From positions 94,003,778 to 94,067,777 of the forward strand of contig OZ007567.1 in the NCBI GenBank assembly GCA_963931925.1: a stretch of DNA of 64,000 nt, in the 5' to 3' direction. Positions 36,315-51,287 of this stretch are shown in pieces. The notes beneath the pieces were generated by a model, which was not told the origin of the DNA, ran no database searches, and was given only the letters and a program-made list of their open reading frames with translations. A program made the position numbers and the translations under genes. How positions within the stretch are numbered: position 1 is the stretch's first letter; every line of letters starts with the position of its first letter. Origin of the DNA: Onchidella celtica (lineage: Eukaryota; Mollusca; Gastropoda; Systellommatophora; Onchidiidae).

Positions 36315-39300
36315 ACTTTTTTTTTTAATTTATTTTTTTTATAGGCATTTAAAATCAATGAATAAAACTGGATATAGTACATTCTGATTGATAACCCTCG
36401 ATATACCAAAACAAAAATAAATGTTTTCAATCTTGTGTCACTAATCATGAAAACAAATGCTATAAATTTTATATAAAACTCAATTATCTATGAAGTAGGT
36501 CACCAGTAATGGGTATTTGTTCCACTAGAGAACCTTGTCGGGGACTCTCGAAGAGTATTTAAACGTTATTAGGCAATACAGAACACATCCCTAGGAGACG
36601 CCTTGGCTAGATCAATCCACTAGATCAATAAGCGTTCACGTGTATAATGGGCCGCGGAGATGAGGGTGAGCAGCTTGTATTTAGGACGTCCTATAATGAA
36701 AAGCTCTTGAGGAAAATTGAACACTACAACTCAAGCATGGCCCTGCAATCAGCGAGTTCAATGAGATCGAGTTGGACAAGGGCCATACAGTTTGGTTTGC
36801 AGTACACGTCAAATACTGTAATCAAATTTCTTAGGATAAAAATGCATTGATGAAAGGTGGTCTCGATAACTCAACATAAAAAATATAAAATAAAGAATGC
36901 TAGCTTGTCTTGCTTTCGATTGAGAGCAAAACCCGAGAGAAAAAAGAGAATGAGAGAGAGAGAGAGAGAGGACTTCATGACAAACTTGTTTCTTATACAA
37001 TTAAAGAATAACCCCAGACACAGGCCTTTGAAAGACTCCGGTGCTGGATTTGATAGTATGATAATTAAAACAGGATTTAACACAGCGGTGGATTCTTCGT
37101 TTGGTTTTCATTTATAGGTGGCTTTCGTTATTACATAAAAATAAACGAACATAGCCATTCCGTTCGTACAGAAGGGATTTGCATTTGACGACATGCCATT
37201 TGAAACATAATTTATGTATTGGTCTATGCATTAAACACTAGCAGTAAAAAGAAAGTGACATGAAAAGACGCTATGGTCTACTGAGTCATAATCATAACTC
37301 GGTACACTATGTTCATTCAGAACTTAGGACTGACGCGAGTTCCTCCTTCCACCTTAGCCCAAAACTGCAAAATAACAATCTTTTTATATCACGTTTGAAA
37401 AAAAAACAAAAAAACGCGCGCGTGCACACACACGCCTACACACACATACAACAACAGTACAAATCTTATCGAGGCAGGATTACGAAAAGTTAAAAAAAAA
37501 ACATTCTATGCCAGTACCCAAAACTCTTTGCTAAAGGCAGCCTGAAATCAAATCTACTGTTATGAGAGATGTTTGGGAAAACACGAATATTAATGTTTGC
37601 CCCCAAGAGCGCGAGAAACAACGAAGGGGCAAGAACAACATTGGCGGCTTACTGAATCAACATAGATCACAGCTAACTCTGGCAAACATACTTACATGGA
37701 AGATATCACATCACTATAGTTCCAATGACGCGCGTCTGCGGTTCATACGATAGGACGCCTAGGCACGCGCATCTAAGTACCAAGTTTGACTGGTTACACA
37801 CGTCATTTGACTGAAACGACACACAGAGGCAAACTGACTCTAGTTCCAGCACGCTTATGTAATTGAAAAAACCGCACATATATCCGAACACTCCAGTGTA
37901 TCACACCCGGGACTGAAATACTGAAGTGGAGCACTGTTGTACACAAGCTCTCAACTGCTCACGACCGCAGGGCACACGCTAGGCTACTGTTCAAACTGTT
38001 TTACAACCCAGCACAGAAAAACCTTAATTACCGAAAACGCCAGCGAAATTCCTCAGGCATTCATCCAACGGTTCATCGTTCACACCAGACTGATACGAGC
38101 TTCCCCGTCTCCTCGCTCTACAATCCACGGAGGGCGCTTTACCCATACAATAGCAGGAATCTGCTATTTTTGTTCTCTCTTGAGTTCAGTTCGCCACACA
38201 AAGACGCCCAGGATAGAAGGAATTTTTTTTTCTATTCCCCTCCGTTTCAACGCCTGGCCTTCATCCTCTCTTTTTGATGATGAATGACAAATTCAGCTCT
38301 TGTGATCTAAACGCACCCCACCCCCTCTCCTTTTTTTTCTCCCCTGGGTCTTTCTTCAATCCACACATATCAGCTCGTCACGCACACCCCCTCACGCACA
38401 CATAGACAGGCGGATAATGAACGAGATATCGACAGCCCCGGGGAGGGGCGGTGACACAGAAAGAGAGAACGAAGGATGTAGCATGAAGGTTTTTAAAAAG
38501 AAGAATGGCGTGCCGTGAGAAAGCGAAGGAAAAACATGACCGAGCCACAAAGTTGCCTAAATGCGTAAAATGAAACAAAAACATGGAACAGAACGTTAAG
38601 AGAAAGGAGAAAATAATATTAGAAAAGGCACTGGAAATTTTCAGAAAGAACAAAACTGAAAGACGCACGGTTACAGTGCAGAAATCAGGAGTCTGAAAGG
38701 AAAGAAGAGAAAGGAAGCAGACATAAAAATATGAGAACGCGAGACCCAAACTGGCAGATGTCAGAATGAGAGTGAAAGAAACGAGGCGGCCAGAAAACGA
38801 AGACGGCTGGAAGAGACAGAAAAGAGGATAGAACAGTGAGGATCTGTGACCGCCGGGAATCAGAGAAAAGGAAAAGAGAAATGTTGATGAAAGATAAACA
38901 CAAGAACGTGAATGTCTTACAATATGCCAGAAAACAAAGCCGTGGTGGATCTCGGGTACCAACTAAGCGGGTTGGCTGGGAAACAAGGCAGGAGTTAATG
39001 GAGAAAAAGAAAACATAATTGTATGCCGACTTTAAAACAACGAATATGATTTTGGTCTACCCCACCTTTTCCACAGACAGAGAGGGAGAAAGAGACAAAG
39101 AGGTGCGTGTGTGTATGTGTGTACGTGCATGCGCGCATGCTCGCTTCAAAACCGATTATCTTATTTGCTTCAAAACCGATTATCTTACCACTAAGTTCCC
39201 CTCCTTGTCAACATGCACTGCAATAATACTCACCAGGTTGCATGCTTTTATATAGTCCTGCGTTTTAACAGATGTCACACTCATGAATGAGTCGTCATTC

Positions 39301-39379
39301 GCACTACCAGGTACGTTTTTCATAATAGATGCAGTGACGCCTACAGATATACTTTCTTATTCCAGTATAATGACACGAA
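36315..39379 (-). other. Non-coding spacer between the two 139-bp inverted copies
   Basis: About 3.07 kb including a short GA tract near 36953-36970, a CG/CA tract near 37416-37450 and a plus-strand purine-rich region from about 38430 to 38900. The minus strand of the purine-rich region stays open for 194 codons (38378-38962) but reads as Ser/Phe/Leu-rich low complexity without a domain. No gene is called. Confidence 0.4.
39143..39188 (+). repeat. Tandem duplication, period 24 bp
   Basis: GCTTCAAAACCGATTATCTT occurs at 39143 and again 24 bases later at 39167, after a GT/GC-rich alternating purine-pyrimidine stretch near 39102-39140. Confidence 0.9.
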
Positions 39380-39518
39380 GAGTCGCAGATCTCTCGCTGC
39401 CTTGAGCAATGGAGTCTGAGGGAATGGACTTTGTGTCTGAGTTTGGAGGAAGCAGGAGAACACGATGAAGGCCATACTGTGCTAGAAAGAACCAAGACGA
39501 CAGACAGAAGATAGCAGA
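39380..39518 (-). repeat. 139-bp sequence, copy B (inverted, identical to copy A)
   Basis: Exact reverse complement of 36176-36314 over all 139 bp, separated from it by 3,065 bp. A transcript spanning both copies in either direction could fold into a 139-bp perfect double-stranded stem. See copy A for content. Confidence 0.95.
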
Positions 39519-42500
39519 TTGCTTAATGACAGGACAGAAGGAAACCCTACCATAGGCGCCCCCCAACCCTGTGTGGAGATGGAAAATCATTCAGCAAAAA
39601 TGTGACGCCACATCTCCAGATGGCGTTTCTACAGTTTTTAACGCTGCTTTTTACGTGTTCTAGTTCTTTAAGCTGTATTGGCTAAACCGCCCTGACTATG
39701 ATATTGCCCTTAAATAAAATGGTCGATCCAACAATCGGTTGAAAAAAAAAGGCGCGAGAGATATTTATTTTATTTTTATTGTTTTGTTCCAAAACAAACA
39801 TCTCATGACAGCCGGAGAGAATCTTTCCTCATCTTGGGTCACACTGCAACTTTCATTCTTCACACACAGGGGTAATTCAAGGCTTTTCAGTCCTGAACTC
39901 CGTAACATTTGCTCTCGGATCATTTCATGACAAGGAAGCAACGAAAATAACTTTTCGTCAAGCGGTTAACTGAGAAACGACCAAAGCAACAAAAAAAAAA
40001 ACAACCAAAACCCTTTCTCTACATCCACAATCAGGTCCAAGGTTTCGTACTACTTCTATTCGTGAGTTTCTGCTTGATTCAAAATGTTACCAACTAAATT
40101 TATACGATAGCCGATTTACCAGACCTTTAACACAATACACCCGGCATTTGCCCAGATAGCTATAGAACGTTCATATGAGGTAATACACTGAGCCTACGCG
40201 ATTTTAGTCGGTCGAGTAGTTGGCTGGTGACGTCACGACAGTAGGTTTCAATGAGATCACCCGCATCAGCCAACAAGTTAGATCTCAACTGAAGGTAGTC
40301 TCTGGCTCCTGCAAACACAGAGAGTGGATTTGGGGGGATTCTACCGTGCTCAAACTGCTGACGTTAATTCGCACTAAGAAAAGAATTTTATATGTATTGA
40401 CACTCACATCCTCATGCAACGCCGAATCGCTGACTTAAACTTCCAAGGGCCCGAAGAGGGTCAACGATCAATTGGGCTTGAAATACCTCCCTGATCAATA
40501 TGAAATGTGGACAAATTTGTAATTTGCTTTGCAAGAGATAAGGCAGGACCTTACCGACAGTGGAAACTGTGAGCATTTCAGTATCCCCAAAACTTGGGGC
40601 CTGTATCAACTGACCTGTACAAAAACGAACACTGGGCCTCCTTACTCTCTCTAAAAAAAGCCTGCGATCCCATAGTGTTTTTCTTTAACAACAAACAATC
40701 AGCCAACAGTCGTCTCCCTGTCTCTTAATCAGATCTCCCCATGGCGGAGATTAGAATGGTCAACAGACAAGGTTTACACGTGAACTGACAGCTGTATGGT
40801 TACACCACTCAGTCCCCAGCTCAATGTTGTGTCAATAGGTCAAAGCCAAATGGTGACATCTGAAAACCACACTTCTGGACTTCACTTTCTCAGGCCTATG
40901 ACATGTCACAGACGGACACATTTAAAACACCCATGTAGGCAGAAATAAAAGGGCTGGCTAATATAAAAACGTAAAAACTTGTTCTGTTTTGTTTTGCTTT
41001 TACACATCTGGAAACAGATCAATGCCACCCAAAAGAAACCTAACACAAGCGAACAAAAGCATATTTATGAACAAAGTAAGTGCACATTTTCTTCGTTATG
41101 CCGAAGTTTTCATTTTCCTCGAAGCGGACAGATAGCGGGATTTAGACGACTACTGGTCAGTTGCCAATGATAAAATCGTATCTTCCATCATTCTCTACTG
41201 AAACCACAACAAATACAGGACTTTCTGTCACACAAACCTTGCTCAAGTGCGACTCATCCATCTCAACATCACCAAAAATTACAACGTTTATACTGTTCCC
41301 GGCTTACCAATAGACATGTCACCACAGAACTGTGGTTGTCACAAAAGAAGAGCACTGTGTGTGTGTGTGTGAACATATTATAAAATGAACATAAACAGTG
41401 ACCTTACCACTGTCCCGACACATGCCCGGAATGTAGTTAAACGGTGACCTTCTGTGCCTCACCTGTGTTGCTATTTAAAGTGCCAGCGCATCCGATGTCA
41501 AATCCAACCGGTAGCTATGAATCTCAAGCATGAATCTTAACTCTGGTCGAAAATCCAACTAACCCTAGCCCAGTTTTCAATAATTTACATTTCGAATTGC
41601 CCCCAACGGGAATCTGTATTTGACACGGATAATCAACACTTAATGTCGGGCTTCTGAAAACCAATTAAATGGATTTCGCCCACTAAATACAGGCAATAAT
41701 ACACTGCCAAATAATCTCAGCTATCTCATCCGTGATCTTTCCTTCTTTCTCCAAGCCCTGAGAGGGGTGGGAAGAAGACACAATGGTTTTAGAGCTAGAA
41801 GGACGAGAGAGCTATTCCCAGAGAGGATCAACAATGAAATCCTTTACAACGATGAATAAAGATCAATAGGCCATAAAAAAACAGATGGAAATAAGAACTA
41901 AAGCTTTTCCAGTTATTCTAACGTGTGTTTCCCTGCAGGTTTGCTTGCCCCCTATCCAGGCTGCCGGCTGTTACAGCTGAAGTGCAGGATGCCCTTGCCG
42001 CGACTTTAAAAGAAAAACGCCTGAATCAAAAAGGGTTAGCGCCTATCGATTGGACGAAGACGAACCGACGGTTTAAGTGTTTTTGGTGATAGCGGTCGAG
42101 CCAAGGCAAAGCTGAGCCCGCTGGGGCGGGAAAGCTGAACCAAATCCCCCGGGCAAACAAATATCGCGAACAGCATTATTATATTACTAACCCAGTAACA
42201 ATAATCGTGCAATGTCCATTGCCGAAAACAAAATTTCTCTACAGCCACAGACATGTTAATGTTGTGCGTTCAGATATAAATATAAATATGTATAAAATGT
42301 TTATCTGTGACGCCAGCGTTCCGTCTGCACTGGAATGTGCGCCTGTATAAACTTTCACAACTGTACAGATAACAGTATCTCTGAAATAAACTTCGCCCTA
42401 AAGATCATTCTATTGTACGTTCAGCAAGGTTAACAAAAGTATTTTATCAGCAGAAATCATAATGTGAGTGTGCGCAATTACAGTACACAAATCATGTTTC

Positions 42501-45500
42501 CCCTCAAACTTTGAGAATGTAAATAGTTTTTGTTTATCAAACAGAAGTGGGCTTCATCTGTGCTTGTCTGCTCTGACTTTCCACGCCACATCCTTGCAAG
42601 TGTCCCATATTTGTGGATACAGTCGAATGTTATCCTCCTTCCCACCCTTTCTCTTAAGCCAAGCCGTACCAGTATCTGATAAACACAGACGTAAGCAACA
42701 GAAGGTTATTGGCACATTTTATCATCTAATGCGCGTTAATCTCAAAGGCCGGGAGACAGCTTCTTGGCGCAAAATCACGTTTCCAATCTCTGCAATGTTT
42801 ACATCTTAGAGCTGGCTCGTTAGAGCTTAAGCCCAGCATGAAAGTAGAAAAACAAAAAAAAAAAGTGTCTGCGAGATTTGCATCTGGCAGGCAGACCCCA
42901 GCAGCTCCCCTGTGTGCAAATTTCCCACATCCACGCACAAACACAGCCCATGACAACAGCAGTAACAGATTCTCTGCTGCCTGAATTGGCCATTTTAACG
43001 TAATATCAGAAACTATTGCCCACAATAAACAATCATGTGATCCCCCCCCCCCTCCTCTCTCTCTCTAGTATAATAAAAGTAATAAACTACAGTTTTGCTT
43101 CAAAACTCATCATGCGCACCACAACACTACACACCAAACTGAACGCTTGATACGGTTACTTTTTATGATATGCACGCTACTATATATTACGAAACAAACA
43201 TGCAAATATACAGATGTTACATAGCAATAAAAATTGTTATTTTTTAAAAATACATGCTTGAAGTAAACAACTTTTAATTATAGCCATCATCTTCCTTATC
43301 TCAACTGCCACCTCCCTGCCAAATTTAAGGCCTGAAGAGTGTATAGTTTGGTCAGTTAGTCATGCCAAAGGTTGCAAGTTACTGAAATATATAATAGATA
43401 ACAGTGCTTGTTACGGTCACCTTTATTTTGATGTGATACAAATTCGCCAATATTTAATATCAGATTGTAACAACTGCCTGCTTTCAACTCTGTAGGACAT
43501 CGGGCACCCGATTACCGCATTACGTGATAGAGCCTTCTTTATTAGTTCATTGTCATATTGAACCCAAATCGCTTATTTCATTATCATAACAATGTCACCC
43601 AAGCTACACACTGGCGATACTATTCATGGCCATAAAAAGAAGAGAAACAAATTCAGCCAATCGGATTTGAGGGAAATGAATTGATCTGTCGTTGTGTGCT
43701 AAAAAGCAGAGACAAAAAGATCTCATGACGTTTCGACCAAGGGACTTCCTAGTGTAACGTCAGAAACAATTCTGAGCAAACAGTAAAGCAACAATTAAAA
43801 TGGGACGATAGGAGTGAAAATATCTAAGATGGGCCAAGACATATTCCAAAATATTTGTCCCCACTGAAAAACCCTGGCAAAAATAATTCATTCCATAAAA
43901 ATTCACAAATTAAAGTAATGATCTGTACCATTCAAATGGCTGTCACCTGTGGAAATCGCAAAGACCGAACTCCCATCCGATAACGTCGATGTTGTTTACC
44001 ACCAGTATTATTTCTCTTTGAAGGTTCACTTTTTTCCTTGACGCCCTTCCTTCCTAGGCCGAACTCTCACAACCCATTTTTGCCCTATAGATCGGATCAC
44101 ATGCTGATGTTTATTTTATCCACACAATAGATTATTTAACATCCCTCAATCTTAGACCTGACTTTGTGTTTTGACCCCTGGATAAACAAGTCCACAGAAG
44201 GTTTGAATCAACGGCCGTTCAACCCCAGTCCTCGTTTCATCCCTCCCAACCAACCAGAACGTGCATCTTCAGTAACACACAGCCTGTGTTCCTCCTCTTT
44301 CACATCTTCCCCCATTCATCCCCTAGGCTCATTTCCCCGCCACACATGCACGTGCATGTGCGCGCATACACTCACTTTCTCACACACACACACATATAAT
44401 TCCGGAGACAGTGTTTTTCTTCTGACACACGAACTATTCCTCTCTTTCTCCCCTGCTATCATTCTTTGCTTACTTACATTATTCTACATTCAGGAGTGAA
44501 ACTAGGGGGGAAATGTCTCTGATTGTTTGGACTCCGTTTACCTGCATCTTTTCGATTCTTTGTTCTTGAATAAAAGTTGAGATTCAACGTCCGTCACGGG
44601 ATTGTCTCAGCTCATTTGAATGATTTGATTCCTTGCATTTTGGACAACCCGAATCGAGAATGAACATCGACATTTAATTTAATAAACAGGCTTGCATTAA
44701 GATCATTTCGAGTCCATGGTGAGTGAATATCAATGAATAAAAGATAAAAAACGCAAACTTTCCACTGTGATACTCCCATTTCTCCTGAACCTGGTGGTCT
44801 ATACTATACCACTGTTTCTATCTGCCTAATTATCATTTTCAATAGCGCTTTGTCTAAGTCTATGGCGCTGAAAAGCAAAATGTCTGTCATTATTATCGTT
44901 CACAATGCCAAATCATAATTTAGGACTGACACACATCACAGCTTGACATATGGCGCCTGCTGCGTCCATTTACTGAATAAGTACGGAAGCGGGCGGCTGT
45001 CGCCTCGGGGCAAAGCGTTTCAACATTATTGTCAGATTTCTGCAGGTCTCTGAACCCCCTTGGAACCGCAAATGAGTACCATTGCTGGCGCGTGCAGGAA
45101 ACACTTGCCTGGCCAATGCCCACACCTTCATCTGTCAATGTTTGTCATTATGTAGAACACGGATGAGAAAATCAATTAGGCCCACGCCGTCCATTCAACG
45201 ATTTGGGGTGACATTCCATTGTCCTCAGTCATTTTTATGGCTTCTACGCACGAACGCACATCTTCTACTTTACTTCTAACCGATGTGGAAGCTTTCCATC
45301 CCACCCCGCCCCCATGAAATACTAAGAAATCCTAATATATTGAACTCCCCTCAATCTTTGAATTGCATATTTATGTGTCTGTAAGCATCACCAGCAAGTT
45401 TTAATCTTCCACCCTGGATCAACAGCGAGAATCCAAATTGCTTCCTTTCACACGGATAAAATGCCTAAACAATGTCTCATTATATACTCAATACATTTTG

Positions 45501-48500
45501 TTAAACCACAGTCTGGATTAGCCGCATTTTGACTGCCGAAGTTTTCTTCTTGTGTGTGTTTAATTTTACTCTGTATCTGTACTAAAGTTGACAGGTTGCA
45601 TATAATAACCTGAGAAACCTTATTGGCTAGGGTTATGACAAGCTGAGATACAATATTAAATGGAGTGACCGCCAGCTTCGTCACTCCAAACATTACAAAC
45701 ATCACGCAGCCGGGGCAACGAACTCTATCTGAAAGGGTAATGGTACAAACTGAGTAGAGGCACGGACACACCAAAGGTCAAACAAATGGAACTACAGATG
45801 AAAGGAGGACCCTGAAAAGGATAAATAGAAACAGATGGAGAGAGAAGACGCTTTCACTCTAAGTCGCAGCTGACCTTGTGAAGACGGTCAGTATGAACCG
45901 AGAAGACCCACGTCCTCAGATAATGTATTGACACAGAACAAATGGCCCTAGCTGACAAACAGCAAAGACATTTTGGTCTTTAAAATGCACACTTTTCTCT
46001 GAACAAGCGTATTTTGGGATTTTATATTAATTTCTTTTTCTGCAGTGGAGGGTGTTAAGTTTCACAGACTGGTGTGCGGCCATAACCTTTTGCAATCTAG
46101 GGGCAGCACCGACCAGAAATCTCTCGGTATCAGTAATTTTTCAACATATTTTCATTTTCAAACGTTTCAGCACGCAGGTGATAGACAATGGACTATCTCA
46201 CGGTTCACCTCCACGACACACTGATAGTTCAAAAGCACACACAAGCTTACAAAGATATAAATGTAATAGCTCTAGAAACACACGCAAAAGATGATAAATG
46301 ATAATGATTTTATAGCATCACAGTAGCAAACAACAATTCGAGAGCAGGTGAGAATAAAACACGTTCAGATCAAAGCTTCATAACTTTGTACAGCGTTAAC
46401 CAGAAGGTCGGATCATTGCCCTGATAAAAAATGTAATGAACCAAAGATTCAGGTTTGACTATTGCCCACGAGGATAGCACTTTCCATTCATATCACGAAT
46501 CTCATATGTGCAATATTCGGGGCCGCGGCAAATTTAACGGATAGATCTAGATAAATCTACCTGTGGTTGACACCCAAGTCAGAAGGAAAATGAGACAGAA
46601 AGAAAGAAAACCATATCATAATCAAGAAAGACGGACAAGAAGCACCGACAACGTGTCCCCTCCCCCACCCCCCCCCCCACCTTTTGCCTTTTTTTTCCTT
46701 TTCTCCCGACTATACTACCCGATGGCCTCTAGCCCGGAGTCTCTAACAATCAATACCCGACATGTTGTATGCAGAAACCACATTAGATGGACAAAAGAGT
46801 CTCCAAGCAAATTTAAATCATTACAATGACCGTTCCATTAAGCTACTCAAGTTAAACAGGTCAAATGGTTTCCGGATGCTACAATCATAAAATGGCCACC
46901 TTCGGCATCCTGGCAGCTTACCATAACCATGGGTAGTGTGTTGGACAGGAGACACTCGGGGCAATGACAAATCACTAAAATGACCATTGATCTTTCAGCT
47001 GGCGTATACGACAATACTTTGGTAAATGTACTGTGACAGGCTGACATTTTTTTGATTCAATCGATTTCAAAATCACGATACTTCAAAGGGACATTTCAAC
47101 AGGAGATATAGTCCCCCATAAAAACTACAGTGAGCCAAGCAAAATTATTATATTTCTTTGTCCTCTGGCTGCAGCTGCCGAAGACCGTTTTCAAGCAGAA
47201 ATTCTATGCTACATTTTCTGCACTGTGAAGTAGTAGCGGTGCGCACTTTCGTCGTTGAAAAACCGAAACGTCTTGTACAAAAGGTCAACCGCAGCTGGTT
47301 CCCTACTTTTTATGCCAAATTTTCTAGTGCCCAATATATTTCAAAGGGCTTTTGTGGCGACATGTTTTCCGTCTCCAAATGTAAATCGTGCCAAGCCACA
47401 GCTGAGCAGTCAAACGCACAAAAACAAATTTTTCTCATTTTGTCAGTGTAAACAGCGGATATCCAAACACCAACATGGTTTAAAATCTGTGATGATAGAA
47501 TGATAAAGGTGATGTCACCACCGTTACAATATTCCGTGTATAAATAGAGTTTATTTTCAAAATGGCACTGCTGCATGGAAATTACATGGTAAATAAATAA
47601 TCAAATAATTATGCACATAAATAAAAATAATAAATGACATGACAAGGTACGTCACATTCTCTTTCAACATTACATTCATGATGAGCCTGTAGCTTTTTAA
47701 TGTCATTTTTTTTTCACTCTGAATTAAACACTCACCCTCAGCCTTTCAACATGGTGTAGTTTTCATGTACAATTCATTGTCAACAGAATTTTATCTTTCG
47801 ATCAGTCGTATAAATAAATGACTATCATACTGTTTTATCCGGCTTCAGTCTCCCTTTGCTTATAGCTAAAGAAAAGTTCAGCAGGCCTTCAGTTTGTAGA
47901 AACTTGTTAAACACAATGGTTTGTGAACTCGAAATATCCACTAGTGACACATGCACACAAAGTAGAAAAACGGGCACAATTCTGAACCTCGGAAGACTGA
48001 ACGCTACAGAATATGCTATGCATAATTAAGTCAAGCCCAATGAATAACACATTCACATCACTGCAAAACACAACAGACTTCTCCCATGATCGGTCAGTTT
48101 AATTTAATAGTTAATCAATACGTTGTTACAAATTTTACAACATTGTGCTGCCTATTCAAAGTGCACGTACTTCTACTTCAGACAATTGAATGTGGCACAC
48201 TGCGCTCGCATATGAAATATTCTTTTTAATACCATCAGAATTTTATCGCAGGAAGAAACACTGATCCCCCATTTTGCCCTGACAGACACGCGGAATGAAC
48301 AGCTAAGCTATCTCATCTGCCACAGTGCAAGTATCAATACCACAGCTTACAATGTCTGCGACCAAACTGTGAGGAAAAGCTATAATCAGGCAAAATATAC
48401 ATGTGTCTTCAAATAACGGAGACCGATACCCCCTGTTTTTGTCGGCTGACTCCACGGGAGCCCATAATTACGACCATTTCGTCTCAGCCAAACCCCCATG

Positions 48501-50463
48501 GGAGGTCAAGACACGATCAATCTTGCATTCCTGAGTTTATCTTACAGACCCCACTTCTTAACATTACCAAGTTGACCTGGAAAATTGTTCAGCTTCATAA
48601 AGACTGCCTATAATAAGTTAAACTTCTGCCACATAGTATTGTTGCTGACTTTGCGAGAGAGATTACACTTGCTGGCGGTGCAGGGGATCTAACACTTTCC
48701 TCTCTGGAAGACTGACAGTGGAGGGGGGGGGGGGGAATCCTGTAATGCCCTTGCTTTAGCTACGCAATCTCCTCCCCCCTCCCCCTCTTTTTTTAAGTGC
48801 GTTTATGATTACCACCAAACATGTTTGAACCGTGCTGACTGAACAATTAAATAATTATAATAAATATGACAAATACTAAAAGTAGTGCTAAGAATGGTAA
48901 AATCAATGGTACCATTATAGCGCATGCCATATTTCCACTGTGATTTCCTTCCTTCTATATTTAAAGGACGCCTTTCTTATCCTTCATTTAAACAAAAACA
49001 CCAATACATTAATCGAGGAACCAGTTCAGATCGATGGCAGTAACAAAGTTTTCTGACGTTATTTTAATCACTGGGCTAGTTCGGAGGACTGAACATTCCG
49101 CTGGTAATGACTTGGCCGGCACGAGTCTTAACGCCATTCATGTGTGAAGGAATTTGACTGCCCCAGTGACAAAGTGCAGACTGATAGACAGACAGATAGG
49201 ACAGCACTGCCAGCTGCACAAAGAAACCAAGACACAATGACAGCTCCCCCAAAGCTGCGACAATGACGTATGGATATGTCACATGTACATAAAATAATGT
49301 ACAGCTGAGGAATGAAATAAATGTTAAATTCTGACTTTAAAAAATGCACTTCCAAATCTAGCAATCCGTCGGAAAAACATATCAAAATAAAGACACTATT
49401 GTGTCTTATGTCGAACCCGAGAAATGACGAACTGTCGTAGTTGTGTTTGGATTTCATGAAAGGTACGCGTGTTGTCCAACATTAAAGACAATTTACTGTG
49501 GCTCACTTGAAAGAGGGCACGCGCAGTTTTAAATTCTGATTTCTAAAAATGTTGAGTGCCCGAGAAGGAAAAAAGGGAAGAAACTCTTCACTGACGGGTT
49601 AACATGCAGCCTCATACGCGTTCTCACGAATGGTTTTATGTTGAAAATTTGAAGAAAGCAAACCTGCCCTGCAGGGTAATATGGATTTCCATCCACCTTA
49701 TTATTACGTTTGCCCACTGAAAAAGGAATAGTCGTGCAAATGTCTTTAAAAACAAATACTTGAATTTGTTAATGCTGTGCATATCTAACTGCTGACATTT
49801 AAGACGAATTTCCCAAAATTATGACCAGTACTTTGTAAGAGAGCGGAGTACCAGTGCCTGATGCACACTGCAACAGGAAAAGGTTGCTATCCAACAACAG
49901 TACTGCGTGTCAGAAAAATAATGCAGGCACAGATAAACGCATGTTAAATTTCATAATGCTTTTCTTTTTCTTTGTCAATTTCACAGCTGCAGACATTATA
50001 TTACTGCCATAAAAATCAACGTAATTTTGCTGTTAGCTCTCCATGCTGTCAAATTATGATTCGGGGTGCTGTCTTGAAACGATATTATCTGAAGAAACTG
50101 TCCCTTAAATGATATTGCCTATGCACAACCATTATTACGACGCATTGATAGAACAAAGCCAATTACATTGTGCACATTATTCAGATCAAACTTTTCAAAG
50201 GAACACTTTTCTGCCTATAGCAATTCGTCTTAAATCACTTTGAAAAAACAAACAAACAAACAAACAACAAAAACAACCTTTTTTATGGAAACAAACTTTA
50301 CTTACTGACGGCCGACTCAGTTTCCTATTGTGCACTTTGGAACCAAATAATAAATGCATAATAGTTAATACATATCTGATCTATGTACTGGGCGACGACC
50401 TGGTCTTAACATCACATTTTTTTTTATGAGATAGGAATTTCAGTAGACAAGTCCGCTACTTAC
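39519..50463 (-). other. Non-coding stretch, presumed intron
   Basis: About 11 kb of mostly unique-looking, AT-rich DNA. It includes a perfect TGACGTCA octamer near 40227, GT tracts near 41357 and CA tracts near 44383, C or G runs near 43042, 46664 and 48723, and the AGCGC-type repeat listed separately. Several GTAAG-like donors were seen on the minus strand (41406, 46920) without convincing partners. No coding exon is called. Confidence 0.4.
44840..44900 (-). repeat. Second AGCGC-type dispersed repeat fragment
   Basis: On the minus strand, ATAATAATGACAGACATTTT is followed by TTCAGCGCCATAGACTTAG and then AGCGCTATTG. This resembles the ATAAT...AGCGC repeat type seen at 861-943 in the other orientation. 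The match is by pattern only. Confidence 0.3.
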
Positions 50464-51287
50464 ATCCATTCCCTTCTTCTGCCTCTGCTTATCTGGCAGG
50501 ATGTCGTGCGTGCCACAAAGAGCGTGTATAAACGTACCCCGTCCAGAAGTGTCCAGATCTCTACACTACGACATCATAACATAAATACACTGGAGCACAG
50601 TTGATTTAAACATACGATAACAGAGTGGGTGGAAAACGGGTATGTCTATCTTAAAAACTCACCCAGTAAAATATAAACGCCTGTGATGCCGTTAGCAGAG
50701 GTATTTGCACTTGTAGTGATATCCACCCCTGACTGACTCACTATCTGTATCTGATCTCGCCCAACCTCACCCCGGGGAAAACTGCTATCTTCAGCGCTCA
50801 CGATCTCCAGTAGGAGTCAAGACACGGGTTCGGGAAAAACGAAAAGAGAAGACGTTCTGTATCCTTGTATCTAGGCCAACTGTACAAACGTGAGCAGTTA
50901 GCAAGCATGGGAACTGTGAGAGGAATGCTGGACTCACGAGTGGTTCCAGACCTCAGCCGGGGTCAAGGTCATCGGGAGGGCGAACATGAGATCAGATGTA
51001 CCGCGCCTACAACCCTAAAGGCTACCGTAGCAAACACTCCGTGCTTGAAAAGTGCAAGATTGTTTTCTCAGACATTTTTATCGTTCACACAAAACAGATC
51101 CATCCTGGAATAAAAATGTACAAGAAATGAAAACAGACAGACAAGGAAATGCGCTGCGTTCTACAAACAACTCACGCAACATATAACAACGGCTTTAGCA
51201 GTGTAGAAATATCGGCCGGCTGTTAGAGTCTGGTAATACAAAACACTTTTTTAATACTGATTACTCAAGTTTTCAACATCAACTTAC

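Noticed and set aside
38378-38962. 194-codon minus-strand frame, hydrophobic and Ser/Phe-rich
   Set aside because: Complement of a purine-rich stretch, which lowers stop-codon frequency. No domain, no splice signals, low complexity; membrane-like look is compositional.
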